Counted from the first letter of the stretch, positions 9,084 through 18,485 are shown. The stretch: 64,000 nucleotides of DNA from Chlamydiota bacterium (GCA_021772335.1 JAJFMD010000002.1:1-64000), one strand, 5' to 3'. The notes: generated by a model not told the origin, from the letters alone. Translations and numbers: made by a program.

Positions 9084-11144
9084 TTGAAAAAACGACAGCC
9101 GAATCGACTGATCAATGAAAAATCTCCCTATTTGCTTCAGCATGCGCATAATCCTGTCGATTGGTATCCATGGGGTGATGAGGCAATTAATGAAGCAAAA
9201 AGGCTTGATAAACCAATCTTTTTATCGATTGGTTATGCGACCTGTCACTGGTGTCACGTGATGGAAAAAGAGTCTTTCGAGGATGATGATATTGCAAAAC
9301 AGCTCAACGACACTTTTGTCAATATCAAGGTTGATCGAGAAGAGCTTCCCCAGGTTGATAACCTTTATATGGAGTTTGCTCAAGCGCTGATGTCATCAGC
9401 AGGAGGGTGGCCTCTTAATGTGATTTTAACTCCTGATCTTAAGCCCTTTTTTGCTGTGACTTATCTTCCTCCTAAAGGAAAGCGGGGGTTAACGGGATTG
9501 TTGCAGTTTACAACACATATCAAAGACTTATGGCGTAGCGATCAAAGGCCGTTGTTAATCGATCAAGCTGAAAAGATCTATGAGATCTTTCGTAAAGCGA
9601 TTCATGTCAGTGGTGATGAATTGCCTAATGAAAATCAGCTGCATGTCAGTGTTGAGATGATGTTTGATCTCGCTGATCCCGTTTATGGCGGATTAAAAGG
9701 GGAGCCGAAGTTTCCTCTTGGTTACCAGGCTGATTTTTTACTGACATATGCGCGCAAGCATAGTGAAAGTAGAGCATTGTTTTATATTGACCTGACGCTT
9801 GATATGATGCGTCGCGGTGGAATTTATGATCATATTGGTGGGGGTTTTACGCGATATGCGATCGATACCAAATGGCAGATTCCCCATTTTGAGAAGATGC
9901 TCTACGACAATGCGATTTTGGCAAGGACATATGCTTTGGCTTTTCAATACACCAAAAATCCCACATATGAGCGAGTTTGTCGTGAGACATTAGAGTATTT
10001 ATTGCGTGATATGAAAGACCCTCAAGGTGGGTTTTATTCTGCAGAAGATGCAGATATTGACGATCAAGAAGGTCTTTTTTATACATGGACGCATCGGGAA
10101 ATTGAAGAAGTATTGCCGCCGGGAGAAGCGGAGGTTTTTGCGCACTTTTACGGCATGACCTATGAGGGCAATTTTAACGGACGCAACTGTTTGCATATCG
10201 AAGTTCCTCTAACAGAGTTTGCTATGCGTTGGTCGATTCCTGAAGAAGAACTCTCAGATAGTCTTGATAAAATGCGCCAAAAAGTTTTTGAGAAGCGCAA
10301 TCAACGTTCGCATCCTTTTAAGGATGATAAAATTATTGTCAGTTGGAATGGCTTAGCAATTGATGCTTTAGCTTGTGCTGGTGCAATTTTACAAGATGAG
10401 CGCTATTTACAAGCGGCTGAGGATGTTGCCAGGTTTATTCGTGAGAAGCTTTATGTCGAAGGGCATTTGCTTCGCCGTTATCGGGAAGAAGAGGCGCGTT
10501 TTGCAGGTAATCTCGATGATTATGCTTTTATGATTAAAGGGCTTCTCAATTTATATACGAGTCAGCGAGGCAGTGAGTGGTTGATTTGGGCGATGGAATT
10601 AGCTGATGTTCTCGAGCGCGATTTTAAAGCGCCTGAGGGAGCTTTTTATCAAACGCCACCAACAGAAGCTTTAGTAATGCGGCGCTGTGATTTTTACGAT
10701 GGTGCTGAACCATCGGGTAATGGAGTGCACTGCGAAAATTTATTGCGACTTTATCAGATAACGCGTGATTCTAAATATCAAACTCAAGCCGAAGATATTC
10801 TTAGAGCCGCTAAGAGTGTTATCGACGCTTACCCTCCTGGTACATTTTACCACCAGATCGCATTGCAACGCTATTACGATACTAAAGCACCTACCGCTAT
10901 TATCGTATTAAGTCAAAATCGTGATGGCCAAAGACGCATCAGCGATTTTTTAACACAAAATTATATTCCCCATCTTGAAGTTCTTTGGATCACGGAAAAT
11001 GATCCTTTGCGCTCTTTGATTCCTGATCTGCAGGACAAAATTGCTCAGGAGGGGCAGACAACGCTTTATCTTTGCCAGGAAAACGTGTGTTATCCACCCT
11101 TGACGGGAATCGACCAAATCGTTCAAGCTTTGGAAAAGCTATAG
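9084..11144 (+). CDS. DUF255 / YyaL-type thioredoxin-domain protein
   Basis: A 686-residue member of the YyaL/spermatogenesis-associated protein 20 family. The N-terminal thioredoxin-like domain carries Y-A-T-C-H-W-C-H (C54, C57). The remainder is an alpha/alpha barrel-like region resembling glycoside-hydrolase and epimerase folds (motifs W-N-G-L-A-I and E-P-S-G-N-G). The biochemical role of the family is unsettled. The start is a TTG 9 bases after the rodZ stop, and the protein begins exactly where the family does (P-N-R-L-I[11 protein letters not shown]). It lies between rodZ and pkn1 on the same strand with short gaps. Confidence 0.9.
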   Translation: MKKRQPNRLINEKSPYLLQHAHNPVDWYPWGDEAINEAKRLDKPIFLSIGYATCHWCHVMEKESFEDDDIAKQLNDTFVNIKVDREELPQVDNLYMEFAQALMSSAGGWPLNVILTPDLKPFFAVTYLPPKGKRGLTGLLQFTTHIKDLWRSDQRPLLIDQAEKIYEIFRKAIHVSGDELPNENQLHVSVEMMFDLADPVYGGLKGEPKFPLGYQADFLLTYARKHSESRALFYIDLTLDMMRRGGIYDHIGGGFTRYAIDTKWQIPHFEKMLYDNAILARTYALAFQYTKNPTYERVCRETLEYLLRDMKDPQGGFYSAEDADIDDQEGLFYTWTHREIEEVLPPGEAEVFAHFYGMTYEGNFNGRNCLHIEVPLTEFAMRWSIPEEELSDSLDKMRQKVFEKRNQRSHPFKDDKIIVSWNGLAIDALACAGAILQDERYLQAAEDVARFIREKLYVEGHLLRRYREEEARFAGNLDDYAFMIKGLLNLYTSQRGSEWLIWAMELADVLERDFKAPEGAFYQTPPTEALVMRRCDFYDGAEPSGNGVHCENLLRLYQITRDSKYQTQAEDILRAAKSVIDAYPPGTFYHQIALQRYYDTKAPTAIIVLSQNRDGQRRISDFLTQNYIPHLEVLWITENDPLRSLIPDLQDKIAQEGQTTLYLCQENVCYPPLTGIDQIVQALEKL

Positions 11145-11158
11145 CTAGAGGAAATATC

Positions 11159-13039
11159 ATGCAGAGCATTGGAGATTACGAAATTATTAGCTCTTTAGGA
11201 CAGAGTGCCTATGGCGAAAAGTTTCTTGTTGAGCATCGTTTTTTAAAGAGACAGTTTTATTTGCATCAACTACCACAAGAGCTCAGCGAAGATAGTGAGT
11301 TTATTGCAAGGTTGCAGAAGTTTGCGTCAGAAGTTATTGAACTTAAACATCCCAAACTTCTCTCTCTTTTAAATGTCTCTTGTGAAGATGGCGTGTTTTC
11401 ACTGATTACGGATTGTTCAAAAGAACAGTCAATGACCCTATCGGAATATCTCGGTGGTGCAGATCGCCAGATTGGTGAGGAAGATCTCGTTAAAATAGCC
11501 TCTCAAATTGCCAATGTTATCGATTTTCTGCATGAAAATCAGCTTGTACACGGCGGATTGAATCTCGAAAATATTTTAATTAGCAGGGGACAGGCAGGAC
11601 CTATTATTACTTTGAGTGATTTTGGGTTGGCAAATGTCATCGGTGTGAATACATTTTTAGCACGTAGTTACTTTGCATTGGCATGTGAATTAAACAGCAT
11701 GCCTGTCACGGTTAATAGTGATCAATCAGTGAGTTTTGTGAAAAAGGGTGAAAATAACGAGTTGCTTGAAAAACTCAATGCCTTTTTTACTCGCTCTGTA
11801 TCCTTTTTGTCCCCTGAGCAAAAAGCTCAAAAACCAGTCACTGAAAAAACGGACATCTATGCTTTTGGCGTGCTTATCTATTACTTGATTATGCGCTCGT
11901 TCCCTCAGGGATTCTTCCCATTGCCTTCACAGGCGGGCTTAAACTACAAACTCAATTGGGATCAATTGGTTTTTAACTGCATGCACAGTGAGCCTTCAAA
12001 ACGTCCTGAAAAACTTTCTCAAGCTTTAGAAGATTTGTTAAATCCTAGTGAAGGGAAGCAGAATGAATTATTAGGTCAGTGGTCAACGCTTCAATCCGAA
12101 GTGAAAAATGTCAAACCATCGGCTCTTTATGTTCCTGGCGCGGCTATAGAGGAGAAATCTTCTGCTGAGACTCCTAAAGAAGGCCCAAGACCTGTCCTAA
12201 ATCCGAGCGAAATTAAACGACCTGAATATGAACCTGATCCAGCATCTGTTTTCAATATTGACACAACTGTAGCGCGCTACCAACCTAAGCCGATTGAAGT
12301 ACAAGAAGTAAAACCTCAGCAAACTGATATGGTCATTATTAGCGGGGGAACATACTGGCGCGGATGTAATACTGGTGGACGTGATGAAATGCCGCGCCAT
12401 AAGATTAATATATCGAGTTTTGCTATAGATATTCATCCTGTATCAAACGAACAATTTATACTTTTCTTGCAGGCTATGGGCGGAGAGAAAGACTCAAATA
12501 ATCTCGATATGATTCGTTTGAGAGATTCTAGAATCAAGCGTCTGGGTGGAAAACTCAATATCGAATCAGGTTATTCCAAGCATCCGGTTGTTGGAGTGTC
12601 TTGGTATGGAGCTGTTGCTTATGCGAAGTGGGTTGGTAAGCGATTGCCAACAGAAGCTGAATGGGAGATTGCTGCTGCGGGAGGATTAACAGATAGTCTT
12701 TATCCAACTGGCAAGACCATTGAGCGTAATGAAGCAAATTATTTCAGTTCTGATACAACAAGTATTATGAGCTATCCTCCTAATGGATATGGACTCTATG
12801 ACATTTCTGGTAATGTCTATGAGTGGTGTATTGATTGGTATGATTACCACTATTACAATGCTTCTATGCAAGAACCTAATGATCCACAGGGGCCAATTCA
12901 AGGTGTGTACCGTGTCTTAAGAGGTGGCTGCTGGAAAAGTCTTCAGGAAGATATGCGTTTTGCTCATCGTCATCGCAATAACCCTGGCACAATGAACCGT
13001 ACTTATGGGTTTCGCTGCGCGGCTGACGTTAAAGCATAA
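11159..13039 (+). CDS. pkn1: Pkn1-like protein: kinase-fold domain fused to formylglycine-generating-enzyme-like domain
   Basis: The 626-residue protein has a kinase-fold N-terminal half (about 1-280) and a C-terminal SUMF1/FGE-like domain (about 395-626; motifs P-V-V-G-V-S-W-Y, R-L-P-T-E-A-E-W-E, G-N-V-Y-E-W and R-V-L-R-G-G-C-W). This is the layout of chlamydial Pkn1. Several kinase residues are absent. The usual Val-Ala-Ile-Lys lysine site reads Y-L-H (H36), and the HRD-x-K motif reads H-G-G-L-N (131-135), so the catalytic Asp is Gly. The DFG motif is kept (D154). The ATG at 11159 is preceded by AGAGGA and matches the glycine-loop spacing; upstream in-frame ATGs overlap the previous gene. 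It could be a pseudokinase scaffold or an atypical kinase. Confidence 0.85.
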   Translation: MQSIGDYEIISSLGQSAYGEKFLVEHRFLKRQFYLHQLPQELSEDSEFIARLQKFASEVIELKHPKLLSLLNVSCEDGVFSLITDCSKEQSMTLSEYLGGADRQIGEEDLVKIASQIANVIDFLHENQLVHGGLNLENILISRGQAGPIITLSDFGLANVIGVNTFLARSYFALACELNSMPVTVNSDQSVSFVKKGENNELLEKLNAFFTRSVSFLSPEQKAQKPVTEKTDIYAFGVLIYYLIMRSFPQGFFPLPSQAGLNYKLNWDQLVFNCMHSEPSKRPEKLSQALEDLLNPSEGKQNELLGQWSTLQSEVKNVKPSALYVPGAAIEEKSSAETPKEGPRPVLNPSEIKRPEYEPDPASVFNIDTTVARYQPKPIEVQEVKPQQTDMVIISGGTYWRGCNTGGRDEMPRHKINISSFAIDIHPVSNEQFILFLQAMGGEKDSNNLDMIRLRDSRIKRLGGKLNIESGYSKHPVVGVSWYGAVAYAKWVGKRLPTEAEWEIAAAGGLTDSLYPTGKTIERNEANYFSSDTTSIMSYPPNGYGLYDISGNVYEWCIDWYDYHYYNASMQEPNDPQGPIQGVYRVLRGGCWKSLQEDMRFAHRHRNNPGTMNRTYGFRCAADVKA

Positions 13040-13051
13040 GCATTGAATAAT

Positions 13052-13212
13052 TTATCACCACAGAGATTTTCACTGCTGAAACAGCAGTGAAAATATTCTC
13101 TCGCCTTCAGCGAAAAACAGTCCGTATAACAAACTCTTAACTTTGCACAAGATTCGCCGAAGACGAGCATATTTTTTCAGCATCGGAACGGTGGTGGAAA
13201 TCTCTGTGTTTT
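13052..13212. repeat. Imperfect long palindrome, MITE-like intergenic element
   Basis: Arms of about 60 bases are imperfect inverted repeats. CACAGAGATTT at 13059-13069 faces AAATCTCTGTG at 13198-13208, and the arms continue to match inward, with CTCGCCTTCAGCGAA near 13100-13113 facing TTCGCCGAAGACGAG near 13153-13167. The left arm contains a perfect 13-base inverted repeat with a 3-base loop at about 13067-13095. It lies between the convergent pkn1 and permease genes and may also end transcription from both. No second copy is visible in the window. Confidence 0.65.
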
Positions 13213-13246
13213 TCAATAGACTTGGAATAGAGAGTTATAATTGAGC

Positions 13247-14680
13247 TTAAACTTCAAGCTGCTCTCGTTTTGGGAGCAAGACCCAGTCTGGTTTGCGCAT
13301 TTGATATACTACCAGGGGTATGACGATCATCACAGCATTGGCAATAATCAAAAATAATTCAAAGAAGAGCAGGCTACCTATATCTAGATGTGAAGGGGGA
13401 ATAAAGGCAATGCTAAATCCAAAAATACAGGCGATGATTCCCATTGAAGCGAGCAGCCACATGCCGTGATGCTTATATGGAATGCGATAAGCTCTAGGAA
13501 CATGCGGTTTAATATAGCGCAATTTAATCGCAGAGATAAACATTAATAGATACATTAATAGATAAGTTTGCGCGCTTAAAGCAGTTAAAATCCAAAATGC
13601 GCTGCTCAAGCTTGGCATGTTCAGGAATACCAAGGAGGAGATTGTTACGATCACAGCTTGAATAAGTAGTAAATGGGTAGGCATTCCGCGTGAATTGAGA
13701 TTTTGAAAGAAGGGCGGAAGATTGCCGTGAATTGAAGTTGCATACAGCCCTTTAACTGGACCTGCTATCCATGCATTGACTTCAGCAACAGCTCCGATGA
13801 TCAATAGCACGCCCATCCCTTTGAGAAACCAGGTCATTTTATAAGCAGCAAAGAATATCGCATAAGCATCCATTAAGCCTGCAACGAGACTAATATCTCC
13901 TCTAGGAATCACAATTGCGATGGAAAGAGCTCCGAGCATTACCAGGACAAAGGTAATAATTGCTGCGAGCATAATTGCTCTAGGGTAATTTTTTTGTGGA
14001 TTTTGTACATCAGCAGCATGCACCGCAGCAACTTCTAGACCTCCAAAGGCGAGAAATAATCCAGATAGGAAGACAAGGTTATTGATGCTGGTGAGATCAG
14101 GAGTTAATGCCTTAGCCGTGAATTCAATTTGAGAAGGGTTTCCTATAATTATCCAGGTTATGCCTAAAAAGATAATCAATGCACCAGGGGCTAATGTTCC
14201 GAAGATGACTCCAATTGCACTGAACCAACTTGATGTCTTAATCCCTAAGTAGTTAATTAATGTCATGCCCCAGAAGGAAATAAGAATTACGGCCAGAATA
14301 TACGCTTTGCTTTCAGCTAGAGGAGGATGGATAACATAGGCAAGTGTTGCTGCAACAAAGGAGAGAATTGCGGGGTACCAAGCGACATTATGAACCCATT
14401 GCATCCAAATTCCAAAGAATCCCCAACGATCACCAAGAGCTTCTCTGATCCATATATAGACACCGCCTGTTTTAGGCCATCCAGTGGCAAGCTCAGCAGA
14501 TATTAACGCTGAGGGGATTAGAAAAAAAAGAGCGACGACAATAAAGAAGACGACTGAGCTTAATCCGTAGTCTGCAACCAATGGTAGATTGCGTAGGCTT
14601 GCCATCATAGAAACATTGAGCATCGCTAAGACAAAGATACTTAATACACGACGCGGTTTGTCTTTTGAGACAAAAGCCAT
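13247..14680 (-). CDS. APC-family amino-acid permease or antiporter
   Basis: The 477-residue polytopic membrane protein has about 12 hydrophobic segments. The conserved first-helix region (S-M-M-A-S-L-R-N-L-P) and the T-G-G-V-Y-I-W-I-R-E-A-L-G motif place it in the APC superfamily, close to glutamate/GABA antiporters (GadC-like) and YjeM-type carriers. Substrate cannot be read from sequence; import of amino acids from the host is the likely use. An AGGGAGAGCTCC segment precedes the ATG on the minus strand. Confidence 0.85.
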   Translation of the reverse strand: MAFVSKDKPRRVLSIFVLAMLNVSMMASLRNLPLVADYGLSSVVFFIVVALFFLIPSALISAELATGWPKTGGVYIWIREALGDRWGFFGIWMQWVHNVAWYPAILSFVAATLAYVIHPPLAESKAYILAVILISFWGMTLINYLGIKTSSWFSAIGVIFGTLAPGALIIFLGITWIIIGNPSQIEFTAKALTPDLTSINNLVFLSGLFLAFGGLEVAAVHAADVQNPQKNYPRAIMLAAIITFVLVMLGALSIAIVIPRGDISLVAGLMDAYAIFFAAYKMTWFLKGMGVLLIIGAVAEVNAWIAGPVKGLYATSIHGNLPPFFQNLNSRGMPTHLLLIQAVIVTISSLVFLNMPSLSSAFWILTALSAQTYLLMYLLMFISAIKLRYIKPHVPRAYRIPYKHHGMWLLASMGIIACIFGFSIAFIPPSHLDIGSLLFFELFLIIANAVMIVIPLVVYQMRKPDWVLLPKREQLEV

Positions 14681-14993
14681 AGGGAGAGCTCCTTGTTAGA
14701 TTTTTTAACATAGCATGTTGTGACATAATCACCTACCCAAAAAACACACAGGTGTAGAAGTGGTTTTTTTTGTAATTTACTTATAGTTTGAGCTTTGTTA
14801 ATTAATTTTAAAAAAGATTAGAAATTAATAAACAAAATAAAAGCTACATAGTATTATTGAAGTATAGGGATGACTTCTAGGTCGATATTTTTGTTCGCTG
14901 AAAATATAAACAACCTGGACGGAATCTCGAGATGTAATAACCTAGAACATTAATAATTAACATAATAAAAATATAAAAATCGGAGAATCAGTC
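14681..14993. other. AT-rich divergent intergenic region
   Basis: About 313 bases between the permease start and the small basic protein gene. No ORF, tRNA or strong hairpin is seen. It must carry the divergent promoters of both neighbours. Confidence 0.6.
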
Positions 14994-15143
14994 ATGGCAA
15001 AACGCAAGACAACTTCAAAAAAGACGAGCAAACGCTCGACTAGTCGTCCTAGTCCACAATCTTCTCGTAGTTCGCAAGGATGGGATGAGGAAAACATGCC
15101 TCAATCTAATCCTCGTAAACCTCGAAAAAGATCTGGATATTAA
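14994..15143 (+). CDS. Small lysine/arginine/serine-rich basic protein (49 aa)
   Basis: ATG at 14994 preceded by CGGAGA with suitable spacing, and a TAA stop at 15141. The first 20 residues are a K/R/T/S tail of the M-A-K-R-K-T-T-S-K-K type, like the DNA-binding tails of chlamydial histones. A less basic middle follows (W-D-E-E-N), then a basic end (R-K-P-R-K-R-S-G-Y). It stands alone and ends directly at a strong hairpin. Nucleic-acid binding is inferred from composition; the family is unknown to me. Confidence 0.6.
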   Translation: MAKRKTTSKKTSKRSTSRPSPQSSRSSQGWDEENMPQSNPRKPRKRSGY

Positions 15144-15172
15144 AAAAAAGCGAGCGGGTTTTACCCGCTCGC
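15143..15172. terminator. Rho-independent terminator between convergent genes
   Basis: Perfect 9-base stem GCGAGCGGG at 15150-15158 with CCCGCTCGC at 15164-15172 and a TTTTA loop. The A run at 15142-15149 provides the U tract for the minus-strand glutaredoxin gene. The small basic gene ends at the same hairpin. Confidence 0.85.
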
Positions 15173-15182
15173 AATTCTAGTG

Positions 15183-15623
15183 CTAGTTAAGCTTATTTTT
15201 ATTGTTTGCAATCCACTGGATGATTGCATCGGATTCATAGATTGCTTTGCCATCTACAACGAGGCAAGGAACTTGTGGCTTCCCACCATATTTCATTAGC
15301 TCATCGTGGTATGCTCTGTTTGTGCTGACATTTTTAAATGGGATCGATTTATTAATTTTTGAAAGATAATCAGAGACTTTATCGCAGTAAGGGCAGCGGT
15401 TCATTGTATAAATTGCAACTTTTGGCTGACTAGTATTTTGCGACGCGTTTGCTTGATTAGAGCTGGAAGATGCTTGGTTCGTGTTAGTCTCCTTAGAATA
15501 TTTCTTGTTTAGTTCTTCTTGGGTTGAGCGAAAAGTGCGCGGTTCATTTTTGCTCACGGCATAGCCGCTCATTGTACTGACTAAAACAGTAAGCATAGAG
15601 GCTAATAATAGTTTTCCTTTCAT
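15183..15623 (-). CDS. Exported glutaredoxin-domain protein
   Basis: A 146-residue protein with an N-terminal signal peptide (basic M-K-G-K, then a hydrophobic core to about residue 22), a Ser/Asn/Gln-rich linker (about 40-65) and a glutaredoxin domain (about 67-146). The active site is N-R-C-P-Y-C; the cis-proline is in Q-V-P-C-L-V-V-D-G. It probably acts outside the cytoplasm on disulfides or glutathionylated proteins, which would suit a chlamydia with a disulfide-linked outer envelope. An AGGAGA ribosome site precedes the ATG. Confidence 0.85.
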   Translation of the reverse strand: MKGKLLLASMLTVLVSTMSGYAVSKNEPRTFRSTQEELNKKYSKETNTNQASSSSNQANASQNTSQPKVAIYTMNRCPYCDKVSDYLSKINKSIPFKNVSTNRAYHDELMKYGGKPQVPCLVVDGKAIYESDAIIQWIANNKNKLN

Positions 15624-15766
15624 ATTTTCTCCTTAGGTTGATTGTTAATCAATTTGAACATTAAAGCTCTATTGTAATTGTATTGAAGGTTTTATGTAAA
15701 TCGAGTGTTTGCCTTCAACTTCATTTTCATCTATTGTGATCTAGAAAACTTATTTTATCGAGGGTT

Positions 15767-17029
15767 ATGAAAGTTCCTTTAGCTGAAAAGATGAGACCTC
15801 AGGCCTTAAATGATGTGATTGGTCAAGATCAAATTTTAAACAGTAAAAGTCCCATTCGCCGTTCGATTGAGCATCAAGAACCTCTTTCTTTATTGTTTTG
15901 GGGTCCTCCTGGTTCAGGAAAAACAACCATTGCACGTCTTTATGCCAAATCTTTCAATTGTCCTTTCTATTCTTTTAGCGCAGTGCGTGATGCAGCTTCG
16001 GAAATTAAGCAATTGTTGCAAAAAGCAAAAAATGAGCCTTTATTTAAGAGACAAATTATGCTCTTTGTCGATGAGATTCATCGGTTAAACAAAGCACAAC
16101 AAGATATTTTTTTGCCCTATCTTGAAGAGGGAAGTGTGATATTGCTCGCTGCAACAACTGAAAACCCCTCTTTTTCAGTGAACAATGCCTTGCTCTCTAG
16201 ATTGCGTGTTTTAGAGGTAAAGCATCTCGATCGAGCTGCGCTCTATCAGATTCTTGAGAGAGTAGAAAAGGGGGTGGAAGGACTTCCTTTAGATGATAAG
16301 GCTCGAGAGTATTTAATTGAGATCAGTCATGGAGATGGGCGTCATTTGCTCAATATGATCGAAAACTTAATGCCATTTCCTAAGGAGAAGAATTACGATC
16401 AAAATGATTTGCTGGAAATTCTTCAAAAGCGCACAGCTTTATACGATCGCGATAAAGATCAACACTATAATCTAATCTCTGCACTGCATAAGTCTGTGCG
16501 AGGTTCAGACCCTGATGCAGCACTCTATTGGTTTTCTAGAATGATTAAAGCTGGGGAGAGTGTTCAGTTTTTAGCACGGAGAATCATTCGTATGGCAAGT
16601 GAGGATATTGGTTTAGCTGATCCTCAAGCTCTCGATGTTGTTTTGAGTGCCTATCGCGCTTATGAGCAACTTGGCAGTCCGGAAGGGGAACTTGCTCTTG
16701 CTCAAGCCGTGGTTTATCTAGCTCTTGCTCCTAAGAGCAATGCGTTATATCGCGCATTTGCAGCCGCGGGAAAAAATGCAGAAGAGAGTTCTGAGCTTTC
16801 TCCTCCAAAAACGATACTCAACAGCCCAACTAAGGTAATGAAGGATCTTGGTTATGGTAAAGGTTATCTTTATGATCACGATCAAGTTGATGGATTTTCT
16901 GGTCAGGATTATTTCCCCGAAGATCTCGGCAGACAAAGTTACTACCAACCACGTGAAGTGGGGTTTGAGCGTGAGATGAAAAAGAGGCTCTCTTACTTTT
17001 CGCGTCTACGCGAGGAAAAGAATCGATGA
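15767..17029 (+). CDS. rarA: Replication-associated recombination protein A (MgsA/WRNIP1 family AAA+ ATPase)
   Basis: The 420-residue length is typical. Walker A is F-W-G-P-P-G-S-G-K-T-T (46-54), Walker B is L-F-V-D-E-I-H-R, sensor 1 lies in A-A-T-T-E-N-P-S-F, and the C-terminal region carries the family R-R-I-I-R-M-A-S-E-D-I-G-L-A-D-P block. It acts at stalled replication forks. It is monocistronic and divergent from the glutaredoxin gene. Confidence 0.95.
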   Translation: MKVPLAEKMRPQALNDVIGQDQILNSKSPIRRSIEHQEPLSLLFWGPPGSGKTTIARLYAKSFNCPFYSFSAVRDAASEIKQLLQKAKNEPLFKRQIMLFVDEIHRLNKAQQDIFLPYLEEGSVILLAATTENPSFSVNNALLSRLRVLEVKHLDRAALYQILERVEKGVEGLPLDDKAREYLIEISHGDGRHLLNMIENLMPFPKEKNYDQNDLLEILQKRTALYDRDKDQHYNLISALHKSVRGSDPDAALYWFSRMIKAGESVQFLARRIIRMASEDIGLADPQALDVVLSAYRAYEQLGSPEGELALAQAVVYLALAPKSNALYRAFAAAGKNAEESSELSPPKTILNSPTKVMKDLGYGKGYLYDHDQVDGFSGQDYFPEDLGRQSYYQPREVGFEREMKKRLSYFSRLREEKNR

Positions 17030-17092
17030 ATGCATTTAGGAAAATTTTTTGATTCCAATAAATGAAGCGTGGTTATATATCTTTATGTATGA

Positions 17093-17112
17093 ATATATGC
17101 ATGTGCATATAT
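17093..17112. promoter_or_regulatory. Candidate ArsR operator upstream of arsM
   Basis: Perfect inverted repeat of 9-base half sites, ATATATGCA and TGCATATAT, with a 2-base spacer, 19 bases before the arsM start. Small AT-rich dyads of this kind are the usual target of ArsR/SmtB repressors. Assignment to the ArsR encoded downstream is inferred. Confidence 0.5.
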
Positions 17113-17131
17113 AACAACAGGAGTTATCGTT

Positions 17132-18085
17132 ATGGATTATTATCAAGCCCCACCTCAAGCCGAATTTTATCAGTATGTAGGAAATCAAAATGAACAAATC
17201 ACTAATTTAGAATATGCAATTGCTGCAGGCGGATGTTGCTCTAGTAGTTCAGGGGGTTGCCCCGCTCCATCTTCAAAACCAGCAAGATCTAAAGAAAAGG
17301 TTAAAGAACAAGTCAGAGAGGCTTATGGCAGTGTTGCCGAGGCAAATGATGCGGGAGAAGCTTGTGGTAATGGACAAAATTGCTGCGGAGTTCCTGCTTT
17401 TGTTGATGTAGACTATGCTATTAAACTTGGATACTCGAAGGAAGATGTAGAAAGTGTGCCAGAAGGTGCAAACATGGGACTTGGTTGCGGCAATCCGCAA
17501 GCTGTTTCAGAAATTAATAAAGGGGAAGTTGTTCTTGATCTTGGTGCTGGAGGCGGCTTTGATGCCTTTCTTGCAGCTCAACGAGTAGGAGATGAAGGTT
17601 CTGTAATTGGAGTGGACATGACTCCTGCAATGGTAAGTAAAGCGCGTTTGAATGCTGAGAAAAACAATTATAGGAATATTAACTTTCTATTGGGAGAAAT
17701 TGAACATCTACCTGTCGCAAATAGCACGGTCGATGTTATCATTTCTAATTGCGTTGTCAATCTTTCGACTGACAAGTTACAAGTATTTAAAGAGGCTTTT
17801 CGCGTACTAAAGGACGGTGGTCGGTTAGCTATTTCTGATATTCTTTCAGAAAGATCTCTTCCTGAGCATCTTGCGAATAACGCTGAGCTTTATTGCGGTT
17901 GTGTTAGCGGAGCGATATCGGTTAATGAACTTGAGCAAATTTTAACTCAAGCGGGCTTTGAGGAGATTTCTATCGAAATCAAAGAGAAGAGTCGCGAATT
18001 TCTTAAAGGGTGGTATCCAGGAACCGGTGTTGAAAAATATGTCGTTTCCGCAAATGTCAGAGCAGTTAAACCAAAAAGCAATTAA
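17132..18085 (+). CDS. arsM: Arsenite S-adenosylmethionine methyltransferase
   Basis: Methylates arsenite. The 317-residue protein has a cysteine-rich N-terminus (G-G-C-C...G-G-C-P), the arsM start motif Y-G-x-V-A, cysteine-bearing segments C-G-N-G-Q-N-C-C-G and G-L-G-C-G-N-P, the SAM-binding motif V-L-D-L-G-A-G-G-G-F-D, and the I-S-N-C-V-V-N-L-S segment whose Cys is an arsenic ligand in the family. Y-C-G-C-V-S-G-A follows. GGAG lies 8 bases before the ATG. The extra CC-rich segment at residues 34-43 could add metal-binding capacity. No arsenic efflux pump is present nearby. Confidence 0.93.
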   Translation: MDYYQAPPQAEFYQYVGNQNEQITNLEYAIAAGGCCSSSSGGCPAPSSKPARSKEKVKEQVREAYGSVAEANDAGEACGNGQNCCGVPAFVDVDYAIKLGYSKEDVESVPEGANMGLGCGNPQAVSEINKGEVVLDLGAGGGFDAFLAAQRVGDEGSVIGVDMTPAMVSKARLNAEKNNYRNINFLLGEIEHLPVANSTVDVIISNCVVNLSTDKLQVFKEAFRVLKDGGRLAISDILSERSLPEHLANNAELYCGCVSGAISVNELEQILTQAGFEEISIEIKEKSREFLKGWYPGTGVEKYVVSANVRAVKPKSN

Positions 18086-18099
18086 TTACATTGGACTCT

Positions 18100-18124
18100 A
18101 TCTCCTATCCTCAGGGTAGGAGAT
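18100..18124 (+). promoter_or_regulatory. Hairpin in the arsM-arsR spacer covering the arsR ribosome site
   Basis: 11-base stem, ATCTCCTATCC with GGGTAGGAGAT, one G-U wobble and a 3-base loop. The right arm contains TAGGAG, the only Shine-Dalgarno-like sequence before arsR. There is no U tract, so a simple terminator is less likely than translational control or RNA processing. Confidence 0.55.
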
Positions 18125-18137
18125 ATTGATAAATATT

Positions 18138-18485
18138 ATGAAAGCAGAAAAACTATATAAAATCCTTTCTGATGAGACGCGCTTGCGCATACTCTCTCTC
18201 TTATATAGGGCTGGACAGCTCTGTGTTTGTGAGATTGTAGCGATACTTAAAACCTCTCAGCCGAAATTGTCGAGACATCTTTCATTATTGCGTCTGAGCA
18301 AAGTTGTTAGCGATGAGCGCAAAGGACAATGGATCTATTACAAGATCAATGATGAGTTTTCACATAAAGAGCTTCTTGATATGAACCTGGGCTCACTGAT
18401 TAAAAAGGAACCGTTTTGCTCGGATTTTCTAGCGTTAAAGAGTGAAGCTATTTCCTGCGTTCCCAAGAACTCCTTAGCAAAGTAA
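18138..18485 (+). CDS. arsR: ArsR-family metalloregulator
   Basis: Winged-helix repressor of 115 residues. The As(III) site L-C-V-C-E (C29, C31) lies in the first recognition helix, followed by Q-P-K-L-S-R-H-L-S-L-L and the wing R-K-G-Q-W-I-Y-Y-K-I. It follows arsM by about 50 bases, an order opposite to most ars operons. A TTG at 18126 is in frame and only 3 bases from GGAG; the ATG at 18138 fits the family N-terminus better. It probably represses arsM through the dyad at 17093-17112. Confidence 0.88.
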   Translation: MKAEKLYKILSDETRLRILSLLYRAGQLCVCEIVAILKTSQPKLSRHLSLLRLSKVVSDERKGQWIYYKINDEFSHKELLDMNLGSLIKKEPFCSDFLALKSEAISCVPKNSLAK

